This document shows positions 1 through 11,666 of a DNA stretch of 64,000 bases, in pieces. A program made the translations under genes and the position numbers. Below the pieces are notes generated by a model. It ran no database searches and had not been told where the DNA came from. It was given only the letters and a program-made list of their open reading frames with translations. Origin of the DNA: Paramecium octaurelia (Eukaryota > Ciliophora > Oligohymenophorea > Peniculida > Parameciidae); assembly GCA_905182995.1 (NCBI GenBank), contig CAJJDP010000013.1:659275-723274 (forward strand), in the 5' to 3' direction. Positions within the stretch are counted from its first letter, which is position 1. The number at the start of each line of letters is the position of its first letter.

Positions 1-3000
1 TACAGAATAACTTGATAACTACGAACAAGTCATACTATCTTCATATTTAAATGGCTAACATGATAATGTACTCACATCAAATATGCAAGACTGCTATATA
101 TTCATACACACTTCTATATTAATATGCCATTATGTTGAACATTTTGATTATTCTTACACAAAAGGTTTACATTTATTATTAGGTAAAACTTCTTCTTCAT
201 CATAAAAACAAGCATGACTTTGAGTATAATATAAACAAGCAAATTTATTCATTTGATAAGCATTGCAATCCGCTGTTTTATTAAGTAATTTACTACATTT
301 CTGTGATAATTGATCATAATAGTAAGCATCTCCTGTTATTAATAAACAAGCATTTTCATTAGATTTATGATTTCCAGTATTGTTAAGAATATCAAAATCA
401 GTTGCACTAATAGTGTAAAAGACTTCACATTGATTTGTAACATCATTCCAAAAGCAAGTTTCTTTGGTTACTCTTATACATAACTCAATATTTATTAAAT
501 CTAAACATGACAACTCTTCTATTTTTGTGTAATTCACATAACATTGAAGAGTATTTGGATCCCATCTACATAAACCCTTAGTGTTTTTGAAGCAAGATCT
601 ATTGTTGGCTGATGAACCATCACAAGATTCAGAAATCAAAGTTGAATCTACACATGCATAATTGTCAAATTAGCACGATTATCCAATTTTATTGATTTAT
701 TCACATACTTACATACTAACACTACCCAATTATTTAAAGTGGTTGCAATCCACATTAAATTCAGTAGCATTAATACATTTATCTGTCTAATATGAAAATA
801 TACAACTCTTATTCTTAATATCAGTACAAGCCTTAACATTTAGGTCTTCATCACAATCTTATATTTCATTATATTCATCTAATGGTATTGTAACACATTT
901 TATTTCTTTTGAATTCCATTTACAATAATTATTACCATTAAATCTTTGGCAAACATTCCTATTTCCTTATGTTTATTCACAACTAGTATATTGAGGATCC
1001 TCTAAAATCTCTAAGCATCTCTTGTTTTCTTCATCATATCCAACATATTTGAGTGTATTCGACTAAGTTATTTGGCCATCAATTGCAAAACAAGTATTCT
1101 TATTTAATATGGAGGGTTCCTTAGTCAAAACCCTAAAATCCTGAATATAGATAAAATTGATATTATTGCAGATTACACCATTATGATAGCAAAGTTAATC
1201 TAAAGACCAGTCAATCATATGACAAGAATTCCTATTCATTGAACTGCAAGGTAATTTCTTTTCATTATAAAACAATTTAACTTAATCGGGATCTGATGTA
1301 TCCACAACTTCATTGGTTAATTCTTAACATATTAGATCCTTAAAGTAACAGTAGACTCCAAGTTCATTACTTGAAAATTTGCTGCAAGAATGGGCATTTA
1401 TTCCCATATTTTGATTTTCAGTGCAACAATTTGTGTTACATAATTCCCTTTTAATTGCACATTAGCCTGCTTATTTGTTATAATAACAATACCCTCTATT
1501 TTTATCAACTTAAACTCCTTTTTAATAGTTATAATCAGGAAAGTCATTTATGATAGATGCACACACGTTGGGATTAACAAAGATGCCAGCTCCAGCAAAG
1601 TCAAGGCAATCTTAATTTTCTTTGATTTCAACATCTTCACAGACATCACTTCCTACATTCCATTAACATAATAATTAAGTAGATATAAATGACACACAAA
1701 CAGCCTTAGTAGGAGAGGTTATTCCACATTTTAATGGAATTTCTTGTACAACAGTTGGCTCTTCATCTACTGGTAACTCAATACCTGAATATTAACATTA
1801 ATCATTAATAAATTAACAACTACCTTCTGCTTTTTAGCATCCAAATGAATTTAATCCTAATTCATTGCATTGCATATGAGAAATAATTGAATTAGTACAT
1901 CCCTTTATCTTTACATTATATCTACACACCTCCCCTCCAAACTTTACATAAGTACAGGCTTTAGAATTTGCATATAATAGATTCAAACATGGAACTTTTT
2001 AAATGTCCTTCGAGCTTTTAATTTAAACACATTAATTTCTGCTCCACACACAAGCTACATTTTTAGTTGTTATAGAGGAACATGAAATTCGATTTAACCC
2101 CAATTATGGATTTTAACAATCTATAGTTCTTAACAATTCCAAATCCTTGAGATACTATATAACTTCATTTTTAGTTGCATTAGGATTTAATTCAACAGAT
2201 AATGTAGCACATAATGATTTAACTTCATCGAAATAGCAACCTAAATTCTCATTTTAATCAAGAACTTAGGAACATGCGATTGGATTAGCACTCCCCAAAC
2301 TAGCACATGTTGTTTAATGTTAAATCACCTAAACCATTTTGCAACCTGTATCTGTCCATTAACATGCAACATCCTCTTTAATAATACTGAGGCAACCAAA
2401 TTTGTTAATAAACATCGTATCACAAGTATCAGTTGTCGAACTTTCAACACATAAATTTGTTTATTGATTATATTTGCATTTAATTTTATATTTAGAAATT
2501 GCCTAGCACACATTTCCATTTACTCTAATGTTTTGATTATTGAAATTTAAAGGACAATCATAATCTTAATTTACAACTCTTCTTTCACAATTGCTTCCAT
2601 TCCAAAAACAATATTAAAAAGGAGTTTATAAATTAACACAAGCCAATTTATTCAATTGCATATGACATTAATAGAAATTGAGTTCAAATCCCGATAACTC
2701 TTAGCATCTACCTGTTTAAAATGAACAGTTAAAATTCTTAATTGATAAGCATGTTTGTTTTGATAATCCTGGAGTATCACATTTTATCGAATTCAAAAGT
2801 TATTTTGGTATATTGATACATATATGTTTACTCTCATCATAATAACATGATCCTGCTAACATTTAACATACAGAAGCATTCACCATATTTTGAGTAGTAC
2901 ACTCTACTTGAGCATTGTTCTCAAAATTTCTGCACTTGTTATCAACCCACTCGCATTTTGTATCTGGATTTTTAATCGACAAACATAAAGATTGACGAAA

Positions 3001-3788
3001 CTTGTCCTCACAAGATTTGATTTCTGATAATTATATCTCCATACATTTATTATCTTGAAAAATACCTAAATTTTAGTATTTAATTTATACAATATTAATT
3101 CAATTTATCGATTGCCAAACAGGCTTCCTCATTTAATCCTATTTCATTGCACGAAAGTTAAGATAATTAATATAATGGTATCTCCACACATTAAAAGTCT
3201 CCCTCATATCCGCTACTCATACCTAACTTCATAAATAAATTATTACATAGGCCATAAGGTAACTATGAGCATGTGTAAGGATTCACTGGTATTATGAATA
3301 TGTTACATAAATTTGAATTACCTTAATTAATTTCTTTTAGTGGTTAGCATATATTCTACCAACTACATGACTATTTCTCTACACTCAAACAAGCATATTT
3401 GTTGAACATAGCATCACAACCATATAAGCTCAATTCGATTTTCTTCGCTTCCTTACACTTCCTATCAAATATGCCTTACAGGTATAACAACACAATTACA
3501 TTAAACTCTTTTATTTTGGCCATCTGTTAATTAGCTCAAGCATGCTTCTCTATTCAAATATGCAGAACAACCTAAATTGTTCTCTATGTTATTTACGCAT
3601 TTGTTTCCAAACTAATCATATTAGCCTATATTTAATTATGCTCAAATACATCTGATCCCTTAGGTCTTATCAATGCAACCCTCTGATGAATGTGGGTACA
3701 TATTGCATTTTTTTTGTGAAAGTACTCCTAAGGAGAAAAGCGCAATAACAAACAAGTTATAATATTAAGAGCTTTTGTTTACAACCAT
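1..3788 (-). CDS. Secreted cysteine-rich repeat protein (partial, 3' end beyond window)
   Basis: Read from the ATG at 3788 in the ciliate code, the protein opens MVVNKSSQYYNLFVIALF and continues to GVLSQKKC, a clear N-terminal hydrophobic signal peptide followed directly by Cys-rich sequence. The rest is a long series of irregular modules with pairs such as CRW(x6)C and CFWNDVTNQC, with many Asn and Gln. The frame remains open to base 1, so the C-terminus is missing. At least one 25-nt intron is visible (3066-3090); others are likely but not all were placed. The C-x-W/C spacing recalls Paramecium surface-antigen-type domains, but the regular eight-Cys periodicity was not demonstrated. A secreted or surface-anchored protein is inferred; ligand and function are unknown. 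More than 1,200 residues are present. Confidence 0.75.
3066..3090 (-). other. 25-nt spliceosomal intron in the Cys-rich gene
   Basis: On the minus strand this segment starts GTATAA and ends TTTAG. Its removal keeps the Cys-rich frame open. It has the typical Paramecium size and ends. Confidence 0.6.
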
Positions 3789-4752
3789 TGATGAAGGAAT
3801 TGAGTATATTATAAATAATTTAAATACAGTATTTTCTTATTTGATTTTACGACCTAAAGTAAGACCATTTCTAAATTTAGGATAACAAAACTTAATAAAT
3901 AGTTGTTGTGAGTAAATAATTCTTTATATGATGCATAATTTTTAAAAGATAAGCGAATCAATTTTATAAAACCCCATACTTGAAGAGATATCCATGTAAA
4001 TTAATTTATTAACGCATAGATTATAAAATATTACAAGTTAATCTACCCGTAGATTCCCCTAAATTCCAAAAAAAAACATCAATCGGCAGATAGAATAAAT
4101 TCTACAGTATATCCTATACAATTAAAATACCAAATAAACTAATTAATTAAAAAATTGTGTAGATAATTTGTCAAAATCATAATCATAGCTATTGAAAATT
4201 AAAGTTTCAATCATTTTGAAAGTAAAGTGATTTGATTAATATTAGGTTAATTGAATAACATATTCAGCAGTTTGATATTTCGTTCGATTAATTAGCTTAC
4301 AAAGGTATAAAAACTAAATTTCAAAATCAACATTTTAAATACAAGGTTTGAAAAATATGTATCTCCTATATTTAAATCTCTCTTAGTCTAAATATTTCAG
4401 ATTGATGAAAATAGGAGGAGAAGATAATAAAATAATTAAAAAAGATAATTTTGTTTTTATAATAAGAATTAGTCACACATAATCCTTTGATATTACTATC
4501 AATTCAAAATAATATTGTTGTCATTTAGATTCATCCAATAATGTTGAAATCAACTTCTTCAAACCATATGCTATCTAGAATTTAGAATATCGATAATTCA
4601 TTTATTTCGGGGGTTAATGATATTAATGGATAAAATGAAATCTTATTGCATTAATAGATTTTCATGAAATGAAGATCCCAAGTTCTGGGTAATTTATGTC
4701 TTTTTGTGAGTAATGAAAGTAATACGTTATAAATTATATTTTATTTTAAATA
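3789..4752. other. Intergenic, divergent promoter region
   Basis: These 964 bp lie between two divergently transcribed genes (Cys-rich on minus, MORN on plus). The sequence is AT-rich, has many TGA codons in all frames, and shows no conserved-looking coding stretch or RNA gene. It should contain both promoters, but no specific element is recognisable. Confidence 0.6.
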
Positions 4753-6076
4753 ATGTCTGAAGATAATGAATAAACAAATATAGTTTAAATTTTAGAAGGA
4801 AAATAAGCAAAAAACATCACTGGTTATAGTTAAGAATTAACTTAAGTAAGGAGTTTTCTTGATGTCTTAGCAAAAAAGGAAGATCTTAGAAGATTTCAAA
4901 GGGTTGAATGTCTATGATGATAAAGGATTATTGAGAAGTGATTGTAGAATAAAGAAATACGTGGATGGAAGTCGATACGAGGGATAATTAGTGGGAGAGA
5001 AGAGGATAGGTTTGTTAATTTATAATATTAGATAAGGGAGAGGAATAAATTATTATAACAATGGAGATATCTATGTGGGAGATTGGGATGGGGATATGTT
5101 TAATGGTTATGGTCACTATTTTTTTGTGAATGGAGAACGTTATAGCGGAAATTTCAAGAATGGTTGCAAGGAAGGCTAGGGTAAATATTATTATTTGAAT
5201 GGGAATACTTATGATGGGAATTGGGTGAATAATTAAAAATAAGGAATAGGAAAATACTACTATTATAGTACAGAAGAATATTATGATGGTTAATGGAATA
5301 AGGGATTGAAGCATGGACAGGGAGAGGCAAAATATGCATATGGAGAGATTTATAAAGGAGATTTCTAGAATGATAAAAGAAATGGGTTTGGTATTATGAG
5401 ATTCAATGACGGAGCAAGAGTAGAAGGGTAATGGGTTGACGATTAATTAAATGGCATTGGTAAGATATTTTACTCGAATGGAGACACATTTGATGGAACA
5501 TGGCTGAATAATCAAAAGAGTGGCAAAGGAGTTTATACAATGTGTGAAGGAAAGCAAATATATAAGGGGCAGTTTGAAAATGATATGATGAATGGATTGG
5601 GCTATTTATAATATGAATCAGGAGATATTTATCAAGGATATTTTAAGGATGGTAAAAAAGATGGAGAGGGGGAATTTTATTATTAAGCATCAAGTAAATA
5701 AATAAATGAATATAAAGAGGATCATTACAAGGGATAATTTAAGAAGGACTTTAGGACTGGATATGGAGTAATGCATTATGCAAATGGGGACATATATTAA
5801 GGAGAGTGGTTTGAGGATCAGAAACAAGGCAAAGGCAAATATTATTATAGTATGACAAATGATACATTCGATGGAGATTGGATTAGAGATAAGAAGCATG
5901 GGAAAGGGATATACACATTTGGGTATGATGATTATTGTATATGTAGAAACGGAGATGTTTATGAAGGAGAATGGAGTCAAGATAAGTGGCATGGTAAGGG
6001 AAAGTACACATCCAAAGATAGAACATATATGTATGGAGAATTTAGGAATCACAAATTTGTTACTCCGATGAACTGA
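4753..6076 (+). CDS. MORN-repeat protein
   Basis: The ATG at 4753 opens MSEDNEQTNIVQILEG. One 25-nt intron (4846-4870) must be removed to continue; the chain then gives 432 residues ending TPMN and TGA. From about residue 60 on, the protein is a run of roughly fifteen MORN units of the form Y-x-G-x-W-x3-K-x-G-x-G-x-Y, for example GDIYVGDWDGDMFNGYGHY and DTFDGDWIRDKKHGKGIYTF. MORN repeats bind membrane lipids or organise membrane-cytoskeleton junctions; in ciliates many are cortical or ciliary. No kinase or other catalytic domain is fused. Its stop is 23 bp from the stop of the convergent neighbour. Family assignment is firm; the specific role is not. Confidence 0.9.
4846..4870 (+). other. 25-nt intron in the MORN gene
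   Basis: It starts GTAAGG and ends CTTAG. Without splicing, the reading frame hits a TGA about 50 nt downstream; with it, the whole MORN array is in frame. Confidence 0.85.
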
Positions 6077-6099
6077 TGATTTTATAATAGTATATATTC

Positions 6100-7303
6100 T
6101 CATTATTCTAATCTTGTACTATCTTATTCTTCTTCGGAGTTGACATCTTCCTCATCTTCAAAGTCTATTTCGACTTCATTTTGCTTCTTTACTTTGTAAT
6201 AATAATAAGCACTGCAGGCTAATGCAGGTATTATTCCCAATAGTTTTTATTTGCCTTTTAGAACGTTTTTGGCTAGCATTACACCTAAAGAACCAACAAT
6301 GGCAGTTCCAACAGCTGGAACGGCAACTTCTTCAGCTTTCTCTTTAAATGTTTTGCTTGTCCAATTTGATCTAATTGATCTCTTACTGTTAGCAGATTAG
6401 GTTTCATCTAATAATGAATAAAATTTTTATACTTTTTTTTTTCTTTTTCTCCATTTTATTGATAGCATTTAATTTACTGAGATCTAATTTAATTTCATCA
6501 TTTTATCCTATGATTAGATTTTGTTTCTTCTCTTCATCTTGATTGTTTTACTCAATAAAGGGAAATTAAACTTTTGGTTATGATTTTTGAATAGATTAGT
6601 TTCTTCTATTTCCTTTCATTGCACTAACCTTTGAATTAGTATTCGAATCGAAAAATACACTAATGCTTTGTTGCTTAGTGTCTTGTTTTATTGATTAATT
6701 TTAGAGTTATAAAATATCATCATTTGTTAATTGGATTAGAGGTGGCTGTTTGGATTGAATAATTTCTAAATTCTTTTTTAGTTCAATTAATTTGATTGAT
6801 TCTTGATATAATGAATTATTCATATAAATTTATGATTCTTCATCTCTTTTTTCGGAATAAATTATATCGTTTTAATTAGTTTAATTTGAATTGGGATTAT
6901 CAACTACAGATTAACTATTTTCTTTTTTTGAAGCAAATTTCTCTAGCATTTTCATCACATTCTTCTAATAAAACTACTTAGTTGACTGTTTCCTATCATT
7001 CTTTCGAATAAATATTTCTTGATCCTTATTTTATTCTTATTCTTAATCTTGTTCTAGATTGTTGGGTGCTTAAAAACTATTATTCATAATATCTGAAGTA
7101 TCATTCGATATTTTTGATTTTAGGCTATCCAAATATCTATCGGTTTGATTCTTATAGAATTCATGAATCGTTAGTTTTTTACCTTTCCTTACAACCTAAG
7201 TATCACTCTTGATGAATGAATATTATTATTTTTTCATCTCTGGATCTGACTCTTATGCTTGATTACTACCTTAGGAATTATTTTCTTGAATGATTTAACT
7301 CAT
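6100..7303 (-). CDS. Asn/Gln-rich protein with C-terminal hydrophobic segments, unknown function
   Basis: Starting at the ATG at 7303 and removing one 25-nt intron (6408-6432), the frame runs 392 residues to TGA. The first about 290 residues are hydrophilic, rich in Asn, Gln, Lys and Ser, with coiled-coil-like stretches. Near the C-terminus two small-residue hydrophobic segments follow each other: AVPAVGTAIVGSLGVMLA and LLGIIPALACSAYYYY. They are separated by a short basic loop, then a very acidic tail (EVEIDFEDEEDVNSEEEQ). This suggests a tail-anchored hairpin membrane protein, with the N-terminal part presumably cytosolic. I recognise no family. It converges with the MORN gene, leaving 23 bp between stops. 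Confidence 0.8.
6408..6432 (-). other. 25-nt intron
   Basis: On the minus strand it begins GTATAA and ends TATTAG. It sits just after a poly-lysine run and restores the frame leading into the hydrophobic C-terminus. Confidence 0.8.
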
Positions 7304-8513
7304 AATTGAAATAACAATAATATTAAATAATTTAAATCATAAATAGTAATTTTATTTAATACCCTACATAACCCCTTTGATACACAATAGAAACCAGTCC
7401 AATCAAGGTTCACTTATTTTGTATTTACTCTTAAGTGTTTATCTTATGTACAAAAAATTAGCAAATTTGACATATATTATGCATTCCACATTATTAATAA
7501 CAAAAATACTCAATCAATCTATCCTTAATAAATTTGTATTTCTTAGATTTTTGGGGCTTTAATTTTATATAGCCTACAACATGAATGAATAATTAACCTA
7601 GAGAAACAAAAACATTTAACTACTCATGGAATAAATATAATATTGTCCAGAAATGATATCAAGTTCCTTTTTAATAAATTGTTGAATTATTCTTAAGAGA
7701 TTTTAGGAGTTTGCAGAAAACCATTTTTTATTTAGTAGAATCCATATTCTAAATAGGATCATTTTGTATTTATAATGTTGATTAATAACAATAGCAACAA
7801 AGAAATTAAGTATTCTGTTTTGGAAATATAATTTTAACTCAAAAATTTACAATGTTCCAATTCTGATATCAATCAATCTATTCACATTTTAATTATTCTT
7901 ATGTTTTATATATACACTCCGCATAATATTCTTTTAATTACTGTCCATTATTTTCTATTTGTTTCAGTGCTTCTTTATAGTTGGTGAAACTTTATTTTGC
8001 CCTTATCCTACTTTTATAAATGACATCAATCAACCCCTATTTCAACCTTTGAGGATAATAATTTTTTGTTTTTATTACTAGTTTATATTTATATAAACTT
8101 ATATCAATATATTTGATTTCATAATTATTGACATTTATTAAACAATGATATAGTAGTTTAAGATGAGTTTTATGGTTGTTAATTTTATAGATTTTATTTT
8201 ATTTAAAATAAAATGATTTCAAAAATATCCTTTCAATAATCCCTAAGTTAAAATAAATTTGATGAATTAATCTACAAAGCCATATTTATTTTATTGTTTG
8301 ATTATTATTTTCTCGATTATTAAATTAATGACTTCTTCAAGGCAATTCTATTTTAATATATAGGATAAATAATTACTTATATAGTTTATATTATTAATTA
8401 AATTAGAGCATTAGAATTATTTATAATTAAATCCAACTAAGACAAAAGCATTGTTATAAATTAATCCTGAGATCATCTTATTGTTATATAATAATTAAAT
8501 ATATTAGTCATAA
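7304..8513. other. Intergenic, nothing recognisable
   Basis: About 1.2 kb of AT-rich DNA between two minus-strand genes. Apparent small open frames lack composition or motif support. An inverted repeat of about 24 bp, ATTTTATTT followed by its complement, lies near 8188-8211, but such AT palindromes are expected by chance here. Confidence 0.55.
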
Positions 8514-11500
8514 TCAAAACACTCTTTGATTTTTCCATTTGATCATATCTTCATCGTTATACTCAAAGTCATACAAAGAATAGTCCAATTTAATTCCAGA
8601 TTGCGTTAACTAAGATATATTAATACCATTACATTTGATTCATCTAATGGAGGTCTCTTCAAAGGTGGATTATATAAATTTAAAGTATTTCTCCCTGTTC
8701 TCACACTTCCATCTGGTTTGACAAATACGATATATGACCAACCAATGACTTCATAATCTCCCATAGTCATTGTGGTATTGGCTCCTCCTTAGGATGCATT
8801 CTTTTCAACCACTTAAAATCCAAGATAGATAGTCTAATTAATATCAAAAAGAGTATACTTTTCCTGAACTCATGGCTTGTTCTTGAAAATTAAAAAAAAA
8901 TCTATATTCTTCGTTGAATTCAATCAAAATTGATCTGGCAGCTTTGTTACTTATTCCTTTCATTTAAGGATCAGCCTCAATAAGTGGAAATGGATTAGAT
9001 TCTACATTTTAACCTGGATTAGGACTACTAGGATCGTGAATAGTAGTATTAAATGCTAGTGGTTACCCACTTGGATCCAACATCAAATGCTAATCAGTTA
9101 ATGCTGCACACATGACTCTCATAAAATTATTGGCTATTTTATTTTGAATGAAATGTATCTATACTCGATACCCTTTCTTTGTGTCTCCTCTTAAGACATA
9201 TTGTTTCGTTTATGGAGTAGGATTTCTTTTGTTTCCAAACACTGCTACTTCTTCTGTCACTTTGTAATTTTAGCCATTTAAACTGAATTCCCCATTATCT
9301 TTATTATTTTATTCTTTTCCTTCAATGGCAGCTTCATAATTTCTATCAAATAAGCTTCTCAAATGAATATATGGAATATTGTATTCCATAGCAGTTTATT
9401 CTGGATAAATTGACCTGACTTATCCTAAATCTTCATCATTTGGATATGTGATTCTCATATGGAACCAAGCATTTGGAATAGGTTCTAATTTTGCAATATT
9501 TTCAATTGTAATAGTAGCATCTGTAGGTCCTTTGTATAATGGACACTTGAATTTGCCTCTTTTCAATTGTCTTTATTAATCAAATAAATCAATCTAAGTC
9601 CATCCATATGATTGAGTCTTACCAATGTTCTCTTCCAATTTCTTGCTAACAGGTAATTGCACTTCCACTATTAATAATACTTCTGGATGAGCCGGTATTT
9701 CATATAATTGATTAGTCTCTCCAATTAATACACGATTTGAACTCTCTCCTTCTATCTCACAATCATATGGCTCTATTAACTTTGGTTAATTTAATTATTG
9801 CATATTATTAAAAACTGCAAAAACAAATTATGCAAGCTTTGTTTTCCTTGGTAATCCCAATACATAATCCCAATGGATTACTAGCCCTTCAGCTGGATCA
9901 TATAAGTGACTTTCTTTTCTGACTTCTCCAAAATCATTCCGTAATCTATTTTCTATAATAAATTTTCTTTAATCATCAACCCATTTATTGTTCTCAAATT
10001 CCTTATCCTTTTCTCTTCTTTTCTTCTCAAAATTCCTTCTTACTCTTTACAATCGTTGCTCTTAAATAATCTTTTCCATTTCTGCTCTCATTGTTGACAA
10101 TTCTTTATATTATTCCATTTTAAATCTATAAATTTCAGTTCCTATGGGAATTCTTGAAATCATTCTTAATGAGTCTACTTCTTATGCTTATAAATTCATC
10201 AATATTTATTCTTCCCTTGTTAAATCAACTCCTCTTACATTGTTTTATAAGAAAAATTCCTTCTTTCTTGAAAATTATTAAAATGGATCATTGAAATCTT
10301 TCTTTTTTGGTTTATTTGATTAAATCTCTTGTTATTACTGATTGATGAACATAGGTTATTATTAAAATATTTAAACTGGTTATTATTATTATTAAAATTC
10401 AATAGGTTATTATAGTTATGATTATTATTATTAAAACTATTATTAGTTTTATTGTTATGGTTATTAGACTGCTCCTTTATAAAATGATTCCAAATTATTT
10501 ACATTATTTAAAAACTTTGGATCCTACCCACCTGCCTATTAATAGTCAGTCTTCAATTATTTTAATTCATCTATAACTTAATTTGACAAATGAGATTAAG
10601 GTCTTGATGTTTTTAATCTATCTGCTCTTTCCATTTACTCTCTTTTTAATTGTTCCAATCTCTAAGCATCCTAAGCTATCTTGTCTTTCATTCTAGCAAT
10701 TTCATCATAATTCTAAGTATTTCTTATCTAACTTTAATCATTCAATATTTATTAACTATTACGTATACTATTCTTAGATGACTCTCCTCTTCTGACTTCT
10801 CCAAAATCTCCTAATTTAATTCTCTCCACATTATCTAATATCCTATTTCTCTCAGCATCCATATATTCTAACCTAGTATGTAATTTAACCAATTATTATT
10901 TAGCCTCTGAATATTAAGCAGATGCTATTATTCTATTATCAGTAATCCTTTATGCTTATTCCATTGAAAAGAATGTCTTGTGTCCTCTTGTAAATAATCT
11001 AATATCTTCTATCAATTATAATTATTTATTTTTCAAATCCTCTCTTTCTACTAGTAATTTTTCAAGCATCTATTTCTTTTACTCTTCCAAGACTGACATC
11101 TTCCATGAGTCAATTTCATTGATCAATTTACGAATCTGTTCTTTTTCAATTCTACATTAAAATTCTCTCTCCTTTTTCAACTCCACTTCTTGTAACAGTA
11201 TTGAATATATGTGTTCATCTTAATCGCTAACTACTCTCATTTATTATCTGTCCTGCTTTAGCTTATCTATTTAATCAATTAATTCATCCTCTCTCTTCCT
11301 CAGAACAGCATTTTCTAATCTTTTAAAATCATCATCATTAGTTTTTAGATTAGATTTGATTTAGTCCTGATTTATTAAATCTACATACTAATGTATATCC
11401 ACCGTAATTCTTAAGTGATGTCGGATCCTATTGTTTTAGACTAGGTTTCAATTCAGGATAGGCAGGTTTTGTGACATATTCATGTTTCTGTTCCAGTTTA

Positions 11501-11632
11501 TTTAAATTGCCATAATCAGAATTAACACAAAACTATTATCAATTTATGCTTTAATACTCTTTTAACATGATTAGCCAATTATTCACTTGATTCAAATGTC
11601 ATCTTGCAATCCTTGCATATATTTTCATTCAT
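8514..11632 (-). CDS. CCDC17-like zinc-finger / coiled-coil / C2-like protein
   Basis: The ATG at 11632 starts MNENICKDCKMTF, a C2H2-type finger (C-x2-C, then H-x3-4 before KRFCVN). Four introns (11533-11557, 11367-11388, 8834-8858, 8610-8632) are needed; with them the chain is exactly 1,007 residues ending KNQRVF. After the finger come long coiled coils (about residues 80-380), a Gln-rich tract encoded by runs of TAA/TAG (about 10330-10465), and a conserved C-terminal half with VIHWDYVLGLPRK and YGWTQIDLFDQ. The finger followed by RFCV, and the domain order, resemble human CCDC17 (finger CDMVF...QRFCIG; C-terminal FYDFLRGL, SLGLFDQ). The C-terminal half may hold C2-like folds. In ciliates such proteins are probably ciliary, but that is inference. 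The start lies only 34 bp from the divergent neighbour. Confidence 0.8.
8610..8632 (-). other. 23-nt intron
   Basis: On the minus strand it begins GTAATG and ends TCTTAG. Removing it replaces a premature end with the acidic tail ending in TGA at 8514. Confidence 0.75.
8834..8858 (-). other. 25-nt intron
   Basis: On the minus strand it begins GTATAC and ends AATTAG. It contains an in-frame TGA that splicing removes, giving SSGKTIYLGFQVVEKN. Confidence 0.8.
11367..11388 (-). other. 22-nt intron
   Basis: On the minus strand it begins GTATGT and ends AATCAG. It joins YGGYTL to the coiled-coil start DQIKSNLK. Confidence 0.8.
11533..11557 (-). other. 25-nt intron inside the zinc finger region
   Basis: On the minus strand it begins GTATTA and ends AATAG. 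It joins NHVKR to FCVNSDYG, completing the conserved KRFC end of the finger. Confidence 0.85.
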
Positions 11633-11666
11633 GTATTATAATAATATAATTAAATTTTATTTGATA
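11633..11666. promoter_or_regulatory. 34-bp bidirectional intergenic spacer
   Basis: The ATG codons of two divergent genes are separated by only 34 bp, almost pure A/T with two G residues. Both promoters and both 5' UTRs must lie in this spacer or overlap the coding starts. No TATA box can be singled out in such AT-rich sequence. Confidence 0.6.

Noticed and set aside
2325..2519. Leu/Val/Ile-rich frame within the Cys-rich gene
   Set aside because: A different frame of the same strand; the Cys-rich frame with signal peptide is continuous through it.
5015..6103. Ile/Ser/His-rich minus-strand open frames across the MORN gene
   Set aside because: Antisense shadows of the repeated MORN codons; the sense strand has an intron-confirmed gene.
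7377..7562. 61-residue plus-strand open frame
   Set aside because: Isolated in AT-rich spacer, chance-like composition, no splice or motif support; with the ciliate code it would run on without features.
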